DNA of 64,000 nt from assembly GCF_028372415.1 (NCBI RefSeq), contig NC_092873.1, positions 351,107,890 to 351,171,889 on the forward strand, in the 5' to 3' direction. Below the pieces are notes generated by a model, which saw only the letters and a list, made by a program, of their open reading frames with translations, made no database searches and was not told the DNA's origin. Positions 33,125 to 45,839 of the stretch are shown piece by piece (the stretch's first letter is position 1; each line of letters opens with the position of its first letter). Position numbers and translations under genes: made by a program. This DNA is from Notamacropus eugenii. Lineage: Eukaryota > Chordata > Mammalia > Diprotodontia > Macropodidae.

Positions 33125-34520
33125 CCTCTGAACTAAATTAGATAGTAGGTTTTTATCAAGTGCCTACTACATGCACTGCACTCTGTTATGTTTTTGGGAA
33201 TTAAAAGGATATAAGATATGATCCCTACCATTAAGGAACTTGTAGTCCAGTGGGGAAGACAAGACATATACACATGAAAATTAATAATATGTTAGTTTTT
33301 GATAATTGCCAAGTGAGTGGCACAGACAATAAGTTCGTGGTTCTGAAGGGAAAGATCAGTGGGTGAGGATGGTTGTAGAAGACCTCTTAGAAAAAATGGG
33401 ACTTGAGAGGGGCCTTGTAGGATATATCGCCTTCAGAGAGGAGGGGTGGAGGGAGGAGTGGAGACAGGGAATGGCAGAAGCAAAGAAGCAGGAATATACC
33501 AGACTTTTTGTTGGGGAACAATAAGTGAGTAGTAGTCTGTTGGTGTGGGAAGTTCTTACAAAAGCAAAATGAAAAATAAAATTGCGAAAATAACTTGGAA
33601 CCAATTTGTGGAGGCTTTTGAATGTGAGACCAAAGAGTTTGGGAAATAAAGGGAAAAGAGAAGAGAGGCTTTTTGATTCATCCTTGAAGGTTTTAGGGAA
33701 ATGATGTTGAAAATAATCTTTTATTTATGGTAACATAAAGAATATGTTGCAATCAGGGAGACTAGTTAAAAAACTATTAAATAGTCTGGGGTTTATTATG
33801 GCTCTCAGGGTGGTGGCAGAGGGAATGAAAAGAACAAATTCAAGAAATGTTAGTAACTCTGAATTTGACTTTTGGAAACTGATCAAGTAGAGGTGAGGAG
33901 AGGGAGGAGTCAAAGATAGTTCTCAGGCTTTAAGCCTAGATGACTAGTTACATTGGTTTCATTCACAAAAATTATGTCAGAAGGGGAAGGTTTTGGTGGG
34001 GGTTTTTTGGAGGGGAGGGAGTAAGGATGATGAGTTTAATTTTCAGCATCACAAGTTTAAGGGATAGTGGTACATACAAGTGAACAATTATCTAGCAGGT
34101 AATTCTCACTGTGGAATTAGAAGTTAGGAAGAAAGATCAGGATATTAGTCTTACAGATTTGAGATATATTTCCAGAGGTGAAAGTTGGAATTGGAGAATG
34201 CATGATGGCAAAATATAGAAAGAGATGAAAAGATATTTGAGGACTGAACCTTAGGATAGGGTCACATTTTAGGAGTTAGAGGAAGAAGAGGAATTACAGA
34301 GAGTAATTGAAGAAGTGGTAAGGGTAGTAGAAAGATAATTAGGAGAGTAATGTCATGAAAACCAAAAAAGGAGAGAAATCAGAAAAGAATAACATAAAGA
34401 AAAAGCCATTGCGTATTTCAATATGAAGAGAACAGTTTTACTATAATATTTAGATGAATTGGAGATGAGGAAATGGAGGAAGCTCAGGAAGTATTTAGCA
34501 GTAAGATGAAAGGGAGTAGA
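33125..34520 (-). mobile_element. L2, long minus-strand copy
   Basis: Reverse L2 order over about 1.4 kb: 'tatcaagtgcctactacatg', 'ccctaccattaaggaacttg', 'gggacttgagaggggccttg', 'tttgtggaggcttttgaatg', 'gctctcagggtggtggcaga', 'gagggaggagtcaaagatag', 'gagtttaattttcagcatca', 'ggactgaaccttagg'. The inner part is antisense to decayed ORF2 sequence. It is the longest uninterrupted L2 copy here. Confidence 0.75.
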
Positions 34521-34872
34521 TTTTTTTTAAAGTAAGGAATTCTTTTTAATATAAATAATAGCATTAATTTTTTTGCATTTATAAGTTCAGATTACTAGTA
34601 TATCAAATTTACCTACCACTATTATAGTGAAATACATTTTAATGCTTCTGTTGTTGGGCACCAAACTAACATAGGATATAATTTTATGGTATATGGTTAT
34701 AATTCTATTTCAGAGGATTGATTCTTACCCTCAATGTATTTGTGAAATAAAGGCCTATATTATACCACAGGTTTACAGGTATGCCCTACTTCAGATATGT
34801 TTAAAAAAAAAAATTTATAGTTGCAGTGAGTCTTTGCTTTACTAATGGATTTACATTAGGATCCCTTTAAAT

Positions 34873-35064
34873 CAAGAGTTCTTAACCTTTTTTGTGTCAT
34901 GAATCTCTACAGCAATCTAATGAAGCCAAGTGACCCCTTCTTTAAATGTCTTTAGATGAATAGAATACAATATATATGATATAAAGAAACCAATCATATT
35001 GAAATACAGTTATGAAAATACTTTTTAAAAAACAAGTTCTTGGACCCCAGTTTAAGAACCCCTG
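34873..35064. mobile_element. hAT-type MITE, family shared with 57983-58157
   Basis: The ends are CAAGAGTTCTTAACC and (reverse complement) CAGGGGTTCTTAAAC. 8-bp duplications CTTTAAAT (34865-34872) and CTTTAAGT (35065-35072) flank it. Confidence 0.85.
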
Positions 35065-35124
35065 CTTTAAGTGGCAAGTTCATTTAGTACTTTTAAAATA
35101 TTCCATCTGTAAAAGTTTTATGTA

Positions 35125-35330
35125 ATCATAGGTTTTGAAAGGAATTTTAGCTAGAAGGGACCTCTGAAGTCATGTAATCCAACCTCTTTATTTTACAGAG
35201 GAAGAAACTGAGGCCCAAGGAATCTAAGTAACGTGAAGTTAGTAAGTATCAGTGGAAGCATTTGAAACTTGCTGCCCTCTTGAACACCCCATCCTCCTAC
35301 AGCAGTCAGTGCTTTTTCCCTTGTACTATC
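35125..35330 (+). mobile_element. Ancient MIR/Amn-type SINE
   Basis: 'ttagctagaagggacctctg', 'catgtaatccaacctcttta' and 'gaggaagaaactgaggccca' belong to an old amniote SINE/CR1-related pattern. The exact family is uncertain. Similar short pieces lie at 41395-41475 and 50470-50610. Confidence 0.5.
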
Positions 35331-36414
35331 CTGCTCAAGAACATATTGTGTAAAGTAAGGTGTACAAACCTATAGTCATCATAATTTTCTACTTTTAGTC
35401 CTTCAAGTGCTTGATAGTATTCTCCATAAATCTTTTTATGGGTCTGAGGAAATACTTTGAGGATTGAGGAATAGGGAGCCAAATTTGCTTACTTCCTTGT
35501 AATATCTTAAAATATGTTGTCCCACAGTTATAAATTTATTTACAATTTAAAAATTAGCTGAAATGGGACCTCATACAATCCTTATAAGGTAGGCAAAAAA
35601 TTAATTAAAGTGGAAGAGAACCAGGTTTCTGGGGAGGCTTAAAAGTCATTCAGGTTCAGTCACATGACCAATAAGATAGAAGACTAGATACTTTCATTGA
35701 TCCTCATGACCTTTCATCCCTCTCTAAAATAGGAATTATATGCCAGAGATAAAGCAATTTCATCTCTCTTGGACACTAAGAACCCAAATGAGGTAAAAAC
35801 CTGATGATCTAACAATAAAGTTATTAATCCCTAAAAACCCTAATGTTTTCACTGAGCATCCCCTTCTCCACTGTCACTCCAAGCTTGCAGCAGAACTCAG
35901 CTCTATACCTGTCCTCCCTCCCTTACCTTACCCCATTGCTTCAGAGACTCAAATGTAGAAGTCTGATAAGGCTGCAACAGTGGTTTGGCAGTACTCTGCC
36001 ACAGTAAAGATCAGGTAGAGAACTGAGAAACAGAGATATAGAGAGGGTTCTGGCAGAATGTGTGTGGGGGAGAGGGGGCATTCCACTTTGCCTGCAGGTA
36101 AGAAGCCATCATCTAGCTAGGGCCAGATCTATGCCCCACACAAGGCACTTGGGGCAGAGGTACAGGCTGGGTGAATTTCCCAGCCTGAGAAGAGGCTGAG
36201 ATGGCTTTGAGATCTAGCCCTCAGTGAAACCACCATCTGAGGTAACTGAGTTAGGAAATGAGCAACAGCTAGGGAAAAAAGGAAAAGATATCCAGAATTA
36301 CTAAAGTTCTCAGGAGGAAGACTATTTAAGACCTTGAACAAATGAATCAACATGGAAAATATTAATAATAGAACAGAATATGGCTTCCAGACCAGGTAAA
36401 GTATTCAGTCATTT

Positions 36415-37220
36415 ATGAATAAATGTTATAAGATAGAGGAAATTGAATCAATACCTTATGAGGCTGTGGGTTTTGAAGAGACCATGACATCCCAACAGGA
36501 TGTTCCTGAGTGGTTTAAAAAGGAAATAAGAATTGTGAAAGCGGAATTTATGACCTGCACAGCAGAAATAATTGGCAGAAGAGGAAAACTTAAATCCATG
36601 GTGCTAAGTTTCACCTCAGTAACAAAAGAGAGAATAAATGATTGGGAATACAAATACTTAGAAGTAAAGCACATTCTGAAAGAAGAGAAGCAAAAAGCAG
36701 TGACATTAAAAGGAAGCATAATCTCCATTCAATGAAACATTGGTCTCAAAGAAAAAATGTATATAGACAACTTAAAGATTATAAGGCTCTCAGAGGAACA
36801 TATCAAGCCAAAAAACCCTGAATGCCATAATGCAAAAACCAGTGCAAGAAACTGTCCACAACTTCTAAACATGGAAAACAAATAACCAATTCAAAGAATC
36901 TACAGATTGCCCCTAGAAACAACAAACAAATCTATACTGCAGACTTCAAGACATAGTGGTTAAATGGAACAATTCTGCTGATAAACGGTGAATTCTGCAA
37001 TTGATCAGGAGAAACACTTTCAAATATAAAGGAAAGTAAATTCAAATAACACAAGATTATCCTGCACCCATCAGAAACTACATGAGGATATAGAATAATA
37101 TGATCCAAAGAGCAAAGAAGCTCAAAGTGCAACCCAAGGTGACCTAGCCTGCAAATCTGGGCCCTACACATTAACGAAAAAAAGTGTGTGTTCAATAAAA
37201 AATATTTAACTAGAAAGTTA
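36415..37220 (+). pseudogene. L1-type ORF1 remnant
   Basis: The first part is an open, charged, Lys/Glu-rich stretch (36415-36735, 106 codons) like the ORF1 coiled coil. Past a stop, frames near 37110-37220 give 'RAKKLKVQPKVT' and 'PANLG', then 'KLTRFEES'. These parallel the C-terminal block of the intact ORF1p at 17444-18532 ('KELGLKPRITYPAKLS'). The two are clearly different lineages. Stops and a frame change make it dead. Confidence 0.55.
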
Positions 37221-38639
37221 ACCAGATTTGAAGAAAGCATTTGCTTCCCAAACATCCTAGACAACAGAAATATAAGAAGAGTAAGCAAATACAGCAACCA
37301 AAGACAATGTAATACTTTAACAGAGACTATTACATTATTTCTTAATGAATGCAAGGAGATGGGTGAAAGCAGATGGTCAAACAGAAATAATGGTGGAGAA
37401 ACAGTTCTGAGACAATATGGACTAAACCTTATAACACTGCCTACAGGTGAATCAGTATTTTTTTGCAGGACTAAATTACAGAATGAGAAGGTGCATAAAA
37501 TTGGAAAAGGGAGGAAGAAGATAGAGAGAAATATGTAATGCACCCTAATTAAAGTGAAGGGTAACAGCAAGGAAAAATATCTCCTGTAGTCTGTCAGGAA
37601 GAAGAGTTTATAGGGGAGTGGATGAGGAGGCAAAGGGGGAACGATTGAAAAAGTAGCAAATCTTTTTCCAGTGGTAGAAGGATGTACCACTGATGAATGC
37701 TCCATGTGAGAAGAGATGCTCTATAAAGAGAAATCAGGACTTTACAATGGGCATAATCTGCAGAGATTTGCTGCTTAGAGAGACCACTCATCCTGTCTTA
37801 GAAGAAGGAGAATCAAAGCTCTAGAGGAGTAGGAAGGAGGACCCGTGAAGGAAATTTTGGGGATAATGGGGGAAAATGACCAGTAGGAGGACAAAGGTCA
37901 GTAATGAACTGCACAATCAAGAACATAGGACAATTCCTGTCATGGGGCAATATACTTTCTATCACCAGCAGAAATTGTAATTTCTAAGAGTGAGAAACGA
38001 CAGAAAATTAGGGACTCAGGGGGCAAGACCTTCAAGACAACAACATAGAAATGATATAGAAAAAAAGAACCGCAAATAAGTACTTTAGAAGTTTTAATTT
38101 CATGAATAGTATAAACTAAAGAAGGACTAAATAAATATAAGGGTCATGAATGAAAGAATAAAAATCTAGCATAGAAAGGGAAGCTAAATAATGAAGAGAA
38201 TGATAGGAAAAGTTTTTTTTTTTTAAGAAAAAAAGAAAAATTTTTTAAAAAAACCTAGGAAAGCAAGTGGAAGGGGAGGAGAGGAGGATTGTTTTTATTT
38301 TAGTACTAAACTGATGGGGGAAAAGGGGAAAAGTTAACTCTTAATAGTTATTAAGTTATTAGAGATAAGAGCAAGTTATTATATGTTATTAGAGATAAGA
38401 TCAAGCAAGAAAAAGGATCAGCAAATCTCCAAAACTAGGGAAAGGGGTAACAGATGGGGAAAGGAGGGTAGTGTTGAATATGAGGGGAAACAAGCCAGTG
38501 GTAATAGGGTTGCTTTAAAAGAGGTTAAGCTAAAATAACCAAGGAGACATAATGTAGGGAAAAGGAAGAATCCTAATTTGGAAAAAAAAAAATCCCACTA
38601 TTAAAGACAAATGTAGGCAAACATAAACCTAACTGATAA

Positions 38640-39960
38640 TATCTTTAAATATGGATGGATGAAGTAGCTCAGTAAAAAGAGTGACAGATTGGATAAGAAA
38701 ACGGAACCCTATAATCTGTTGCTTACCAGAAATACACCTAACAGGAAAAAAGACATATATAGAATAAAAATGAAGGACTGGAAAAAAATATTTAGTATGT
38801 ATCAGATGAATCCAAAAAGCAGGTGTGGCAGTCATGCTATCAGACATAGCAAAAACAAACTGGTTCTTTGAAAGCCAAATAAAGTGGATAAATCTTTAGC
38901 TAACATGATAAAAAAAAGAATAAGGCAAGAAAATCAAGTCAACATAATAGCAAACAAGCCAAGTGAAATCAGGAAAGCCACAGGCTATAAAAATAAACCC
39001 TCAAAAATAATCAATATTTCTATGTATTAATAACAGAATTCAAGAGGCAATAATAAAAAGGGAAATTCAAGTCAAAAGACTTGTGTAGATTCAAATATAC
39101 TATTTTCCTCTAAGAAATAAAGAATAACTTAAATAGTTGTAGGCATATTCAGTGCTCATAGATAGCTTTTGTGCTCGTGTACAAAACTTACTGGTACTAC
39201 CAAAGTTAATTTACAATTTTAATGCTATACCATCAAATTATCAAAGGAATGCTTTGTAGACTTTGACTAAAGAACAACAAAATTAATTATTTGGAAAAAC
39301 AACAAATCTTTATTATTAAGGGAAAAGATAGAAAAAAATGAGAGATGAAGGGGGAATTGCACTTCTGGACCTCTAATTCTCTTATAAAGTAGCAGCCATT
39401 TGGTATTGGTTTAAAAAAAACCAGGTAGATCAATGGAACAGACTGCACAAGAGAGAATCAGAAACAATGGAATCCAACCCAGTGTTCAATAAAGAAGAAA
39501 ACAAATTAGAAAACTGGGAAAACTGGAAAGCAATCTGACAAAAATTAGGCTTGGACCAACACCTTATATCATAATCTCCTAATATATTCTGAATAAATGT
39601 GTGACTTTAATGTTAAAGATCATACCATAAAAAAATTAGAATAGATAATATATATCTCATAGCTTTGAGTAGGAAAAGTATTCTTAACAGAACAAAAGGA
39701 TAGAGACAGTTACAAAAGGTAAAATCGGTAACTTTAATTACATGAAATTCGAAAAGCTTCTGTATAAACAAAATTAACACACCTAGCCTAAAAAAGAAAG
39801 TAGTTGAATGGGTAAATTTTTTGTATCAATTTTTTTCTGATTGAGGTTTGGTATCTAAGATATATAAGCAATTAACATGTTTATGTGTGTCTGTGTTTGT
39901 GTGTATGCATGTATACATATACCCCCTCCCCCCAAGCCATTTCCCAATAGATAGGTAATC
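38640..39960 (+). pseudogene. L1 ORF2 remnant (endonuclease piece and C-terminus)
   Basis: Frames at 38680-38870 give 'TEPYNLLLTRNTP', 'IYRIKMKDWKKIF' and 'CGSHAI', as in the L1 endonuclease ('PTICCLQETH', 'RLKIKGWRKIY', 'AGVAI'). From 38935 on, C-terminal ORF2 blocks appear: 'GGIALLDL'-like (39350), 'AAIWYW'-like, 'QVDQWNRL' (39424-39450), 'ESNPVFNKEENKLENWENWKA' partly (39470-39530). The catalytic reverse transcriptase section is deleted. Confidence 0.7.
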
Positions 39961-39980
39961 AAAGGACATGAGCTATTTTC

Positions 39981-40976
39981 TTTTTTTAAAATTTTATTTG
40001 TTTTTAATTCTCAACATTCATTTCTATAAGATTTTGAGTTCTAAATTTTCTCCCCCTCCCTCTGCTATCCTTTCCCCAAGACTGCACGCAATGTGATATA
40101 GGCTGTAATATGTACAATCATATTAGACATATTTCCACATTGGTCATGTTGTAAAGAAGAATTAGAACCAAAGGGAAAACCCAGAGGGAAGAAGAAACAA
40201 AAAGAAAGAAAGAAAATAGTATGCTTGAATCTGCATTCAGACTTGATAGTTCATTCTCTGGATGTGGAAAGCATTTTCCATCTTTAGTCTTTTGGAATTG
40301 TCTTACATTCTTGTATTGCTGAAAAGAGTTAAGTCTATGAAAGTTGGTCATCATACAGTGTTGTTATTACTGTGTACAATGTTCTCCTGGTTCTGCTCAC
40401 TTCACTCAGCATCAGTTCATGTAAGTCTTTTCAGGTTTTTCTGAAGTCTACCTGCTCATAATTTCTTATAGCACAATAGTATCCCATTACATTCGTATAC
40501 CATTACTTGTTCAGCCATTCCCCAATTGATGGGCATCCACTCAATTTCCAGTTGTTCGTCACTACAAAAAGAGCTGCTCTAAATATTTTTGTACATGTGT
40601 GTCCTTTTCCTGTTTTTATGATCTCTTTGGAATATAGCTTAGAAGTGGTATTGCTGGGTATGCACAATTTTAGACCTCTTTGGGCATAGTTCCAAATTTC
40701 CCTCCAGAGTGGTTGGATCAGTTCACAACTCCCAACAATGCCTTAGTGTTCCAATTTTCCTCCAACTTCTCTAATGTTTATCATTTCCTGTTTTGTTACA
40801 TTAGCCAATCTAATAGGTATAATGTGATGTACCTTAGAGATGTTTTAATTTACATTTCTCTAATCAATAGTGATTTAGAGCATTTTTTTTCATATGACTA
40901 TAGATAGTTTTAATTTCTTCATCTGAAAACTGCCTGTTCATATCCTTGGACCATTTATCAGTTAAGGAATGGCTTT
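39981..40976 (-). mobile_element. 5'-truncated L1 (about 1 kb) inserted in an older L1
   Basis: It starts 'tttttttaaaattttatttg' and 'tctcaacattcatttctata', then carries the L1 3' UTR and ORF2-end blocks in reverse: 'gttctcctggttctgctcac', 'ttgttcagccattccccaat', 'atttttgtacatgtgtgtcc', 'ggtattgctgggtatgcac'. It ends near 'gttaaggaatggctttatga'. Duplications ATGAGCTATTTTC (39968-39980) and ATGAACCATTTTC (40977-40989) flank it. Confidence 0.85.
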
Positions 40977-41099
40977 ATGAACCATTTTCAAAAGAATTGG
41001 AAACTCTTAACAACCACATGAAAGAATGCTCCATAGCACTAATAATAAGAGAAGTACAAATCAAATAGCACACAAAGAAGGTAGAGAAGGCCAAGGGAA

Positions 41100-42280
41100 T
41101 GACATATAAACTGAATAATAAACACCCCAATCATATGTAAAAGTGTTCCTTTAAAATAAAGTTCCCTGTGCTTTGATATTTTAGGTTTTTTTGACCAGTT
41201 AAACATTTAACACTCCCATCTAATCTTTTCACCAGTCATCTGCTATTATCTTTAGTTTTAGGAGAAAGGAAAGAGTTGGAATAAGTAAATCTGTTTTTAT
41301 ACTAGAATTTAAAAAGCCATGTCTTCAGTATAAAAAGAAACAAAATGTGGTTAGAACCCAAGAAATTTTATATTAAAACAAATTTATTATCATAGGATTA
41401 TAAATTCAAAAATGGAAGTGAGCTTAGAGTTCATCTTACACAGCTCCCCACATTTTACAGATAAATTAGGAAAGGCATCCAGAATGGTAGACATTAGAGA
41501 TACTTATGAAAGTGATTAACCTAGTCAAAAATTCTATGAAGTCTTAAAAACTTTCAGCATCAGTTTAGTGATTCTTAGTTTTGACAGTTGGGAAGCCAGT
41601 CATGATGTCAGTATTTGCATAGATGATCTTAACTGGTTAACAGTAAAAAAAAATTCTGATGAGTTTGGGTGGTACTGTCTTTAGCCAATCATAAGTCATT
41701 GTTCTCTTATGTCATAGAAGTAGTGGCCCTTAGCTTAGCAACTCAACCAAACATCCTTTCAGTTTGCTCTTGACCACAAGAACAAGTAGTGTTAAACTGA
41801 CTGTCTTTAGATTTGTTTTTGAGATTAGATTTCAAGTAGATATTTTTTTTTCGGTTCCACTGCATCAGTTCAAGAATGTTTGTGTGATGCTCAAGCATAA
41901 GAAGCAGACCTACAAGCATTTAAGGAACAGCAGAGTGAGTTTTCAAGGACTTGGTTATCTCATTCTAGCTGAAATGATTTACTTGCCTCCATAGTTGTAT
42001 GATTGCAGCATTTGTCACTGCTGCTTTAGTAATTTTGTTTTTAGGTTAGGCTTTGATCTGTTAACATTCAGTCTGGTAAGTGGATTTTTTTTTCTTTCTG
42101 GAATCCATTAGGCAGAACTTGCCAGAATTGGAAGACTGTTGAATTTTTTATTTGAACTTCTTTCTGTCTTTAAGGGTCATTTACCAGGATCATATGTCTG
42201 CCTGGTAAGGGTGTTTTCTTTTTAAGTGCTCCTGTTAATGGCCTCTACTGTCTTGGTACTTGGTGTCAGAAATGACCAGT
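41100..42280. other. Unassigned, presumably intronic
   Basis: Nothing certain apart from a possible ancient SINE piece at 41395-41475. AT-rich. Confidence 0.4.
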
Positions 42281-42284
42281 TCTA

Positions 42285-42465
42285 GCTCCAAGGTTTAGTA
42301 GAAAGAGAACTGGCTAGGAGTTAGGAGATAATGGGTTCTCTTAAGATGGGTGACGTTGGGCAGGGTCATTTAATTTCTCTGGGTATATCAACTCTCTCAA
42401 CTTCAAAATGATAGGGCCAGACTTAGATGATCTAGACCTAATATTTCTTCCAGTCCCTGAAGTTG
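42285..42465 (+). mobile_element. MIR3-type SINE
   Basis: 'gtagaaagagaactggctag', 'gacgttgggcagggtcattt' and 'cttagatgatctagaccta' give the MIR3 order. Confidence 0.65.
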
Positions 42466-42644
42466 TGGAAACAAGAGAAAGAAGGACAAGAACCTGAAAC
42501 CAGAATAATACATTTTGGATGAAATGTAAATTATGTGAAGGGGGAATAGTAAGTCTGTCAGACAAATATTTGGCAGAAGTGGAAACACAAGTTTGATGTC
42601 TCCCACCTCTCACTTAGATTATCCCTACCTAATTTCTTCATCAT

Positions 42645-42684
42645 TATATTAATTTATTAAGCACCCACTGTATGCAAGATCCTC

Positions 42685-42729
<45 letters not shown>

Positions 42730-43160
42730 TTATGTGTGTGAAAGCCAGGCTGCTAGGGTTACAAAGACAAATGTGTCACATTCCTTCCTCTAAAGGAGCA
42801 AGGAAATGTTACATACACACATCCACACACACATAAAAACTGGGGCGGGGGGTGGTAAAAAAAGAGATGCAGGCAAAATGCAGTGGGAATTTGAAAAGGG
42901 AAAGTCCACTTTCATCTGGGGAGATCAGGTATGGCTTCTTTCCCAAAACAGCAGGCAACTCAGAATTGGGGCTTGGAGATAGGGAGGGACTGGTGATTGG
43001 ATGGTAGAGGGAAGTCCACTCCAGGCATGGGGGCTAGCTGGCTGTGAGAGCTAGAAGAATAAGAACGGAGGACTAAGAGTGGGGAAATAGTATGAGAAAA
43101 ACCTGTTAGAGCTAGATCATACACCACATAGTTTGGACTTTGCATATCTTCCTTTCCCAA
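42645..43160 (-). mobile_element. L2 3' part with an internal (TG)n
   Basis: 'ttattaagcacccactgtat' and 'gcaagatcctctgtg' are followed by (TG)n at 42692-42728. Then come 'ccaggctgctagggttacaa', 'ctccaggcatgggggctag' and 'tagtttggactttgcat'. The L2 order continues after the microsatellite, so it arose or landed within the L2. Confidence 0.7.
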
Positions 43161-45284
43161 GGCAATTAACCTGAAAACTTTCCTCTTAGCTCAGTCAAAA
43201 ACTCATAAGAATAAACTCTGCAAAGGTCTGGAAGCTTCCCACCTTTTGGATGTAGTGATCCTTGTGGAACCTGCACATAAGTCTAGCCTTATTTGAATGT
43301 TTGTTTCCTATCACTACAGATTATTTGGTTATTTTGTAACGTCTGCAAATTTGTGGCACCACAATTCAATTCTATTTTTTTTCAATAAATGAGATCAGAG
43401 TGATTGATATATCTTACTTTACCCAAACCTACCTTTTCAACCAGTGTTCCCATATCCTCTCCTTAACAGTGAAGGATATGTGTGGAGAGGTCATTTTTGA
43501 GTAACAGTACTCAACTTTGAGGTTAGAAATTAGTCATGTGTAATTTGTTTACTTCCCAACCTCTAATGGTTTGTTTAAGTGCTGCCTGATGTCTTCAGTG
43601 GAAGCTGTTGGTATATAAAAGTTTTTGGAGAGCCTGATAGATCCTTGCAGATAACTGGTTACCAAGGTAACCAGGTTTTTCAGTTGGTAGTTGCAAGAAG
43701 AAGAAAGGAAGAACAAGATGATATCACAGGACTGCCCAAATTTTGTGAATTTGAAAGGTGTTGTTTCTTAGTGTATATTTATGTTTGAATTCACAAATTC
43801 TTTAAGTACAGAAGTTCACAATGTTAATTTAATCATCACAAAATAAACTTCAAAGTTTCATTTTTGGGAGATGTATTTAGCTACCTAATAGAAGTTTTTT
43901 AATTGACTTACATGCAATGATAATCTAGACAGACAGGCAGTATTTCATTTGGCAACTCTATTGAGACTAAGACTAGAGTGAAATAAATTTGTTGTCTGGC
44001 AGAACAAAGGATTAGTTTTCCTGATGGGAGACTTTGAGTTTTTGAGAAGTAGTAGCAAGGATGTCTCCCTTACCTTATATCAAGTATTTTCATATATCCA
44101 CAAGGCTACAATAATTTTTTCCTCATACCTAGTATAGTAGAATTGGTAAATGATGGGATTTGGCCATCAGACATTCGGACTGGTTGCCCAGACTCTTTTA
44201 TTAGTGGAATTTGCTTTAATCCCATGGAATTATGTTGAAACTTTGAGGTAATACTTTGATGTAATGCTAAACTTGTGTGGAGTCCATGCCAAGAGACTAT
44301 TTTTTAATGGTAATACTATGTGATATTTTTGCAACTAAACTCAATTGGATAGGTTTCAGGAAAGTGTTACAATCTTTTTTCCTCCTTATTGAATTGTTAT
44401 AATTTGCTTTTTTTCAGATATTGATAAAATATTTGGATGTTCAGAATATATGCTCTCTGAACCTCTAAAGGAAATGACTTTTTAAAAATATTTCAAACTC
44501 TCCTTGAGAGAGAATTCTTATTTGTGTTGTTAGGACTTATTTAGAAAGAAATCTCTTGAAGCTGGATGATCATGAAAACAACAAGACGTGGTTAGGAAAA
44601 GGGAAGAAGTTGATCACCCTGTGTGGTAGTTGTGAGCTTTATCTCCACATGCTTGCTGGGATGAATTTCCACTTGAATGTTTAAAAGTGTCACATCTTAT
44701 GTTCATTTAACAAGTTCAAATTTAAAAGTTCTGAGCAAAAAGAGAAAATAGTGAATTAAATAATTCCAGTAATTCTGCGAATCTCTAGTAATCTGTCAGT
44801 CTTGGTTTTTTGGTGCTTCTTTATAGTGTGAATACCTCCCTGTGGCAGAGTATGATTCTAGAATCTTTTTGTCATCATACTACTGACAAGCAACCCATTT
44901 TTACCTTGGGTTATAGAGTTAATAAGGGCCACTTCAGTTGGGCTTCCTAGCATTCCTTGAGGTCAGCTAAAATGTTCCTTAGTGTTTCATTTGACTAACT
45001 TCTTTTGCAAGACAAAATTGGAAGGAATAGTTAATGTGTTAATATACTTATCCTGTAATATAATCACAGTTATTTTTGAATGCTTTTCAAGAATATTTTT
45101 CCCTAATCATTTTTCTTGCAATCTTAAACAATTATTTTTGTAGATGTCCTGTTTTTCTCCTTGTTAGTATCTTAGATCAGTGTAGTGAAAAAAAGTTTAT
45201 ATTTTTTCCATATCAGTTATCTTAGATTCATTTATTCATCTGCTTTCTGATCCAGATTTCCTTCTTTTAGATGGACTTCTATCA
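43161..45284. other. Unassigned 2.1 kb, presumably intronic
   Basis: There is no recognisable repeat over an unusually long interval for this window. It contains a palindromic X-box-like site at 43655-43674. Confidence 0.4.
43655..43674. promoter_or_regulatory. Candidate RFX (X-box) site
   Basis: CTGGTTACCAAGGTAACCAG is a 9-bp perfect inverted repeat around a 2-bp centre. Its core GTTACCAAGGTAAC (43658-43671) fits the X-box consensus GTNRCC-N2-RGYAAC at every position. Function is inference. Confidence 0.5.
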
Positions 45285-45839
45285 AGAAGCATTTTAAAAG
45301 TACTTACCAGACTCTGTGGTGTAAGTACTGTGCTTGCAAATAAAAAACCAAAAATATTCCCTACTCTCAAGAAGCTTACACTCTAATGGAAGAGGTAATC
45401 TGTATGCAAGATACATATCAGGTAGATGGGAAATAACCTTAAAGGAGAAGGCAGTAGTAGCTGAGAAGCCTGGGAACAGGCCTGCTGCAAGAAGTATTGG
45501 CAAGTGAGCTGGGTCTTGAAGGAAACTAGAGATTCTAAGAGGCAGAGGTTGAAAGGGAGGGAGAAAGAGGAGAGAGGAAGAGAGGGAAAGGGAGAAAAAG
45601 AAAGAGGGAGAGAGAATACTTTCAGGATCTGACATTTGGGATAACCACTGCAAAGGCACAGAGATAGATAGAAAATGTGTGTGATACACAGCAAATTGGC
45701 CAGTAATTATTGGAGCACATAGAGGAGAGCAATATGTTAAAAGACTGGAAAGCAAATTGGTAAAGATGACAAAAGATGGGAATTTTCAGTGTTGAAAGGG
45801 TTATGGAAGAATAGGTATACTGTTCGTTGTTAGAACTAT

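Larger units (their letters stand above)
35750..41095 (+). mobile_element. Decayed L1 with ORF1 and partial ORF2
   Basis: A C-rich leader (35860-36360), an ORF1-like segment (36415-37220) and ORF2-derived segments (38640-39960, 40981-41095) lie in this order on the plus strand. Most of the reverse transcriptase region is missing. A minus-strand L1 end (39981-40976) is inserted in it. The 5' limit is a guess. ORF1 and ORF2 parts could also be two separate insertions. Confidence 0.6.

Noticed and set aside
36932..37705. 257-codon minus-strand open frame
   Set aside because: It is antisense to the decayed L1 leader/ORF1 region. The Ser/Leu/Phe-rich composition is typical of a shadow of A-rich sense DNA, and it has no recognisable domain.
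45294..45755. 153-codon minus-strand open frame
   Set aside because: It lies in L2 3' UTR and a GA-rich run. The Ser/Pro/Leu-rich translation is an artefact.
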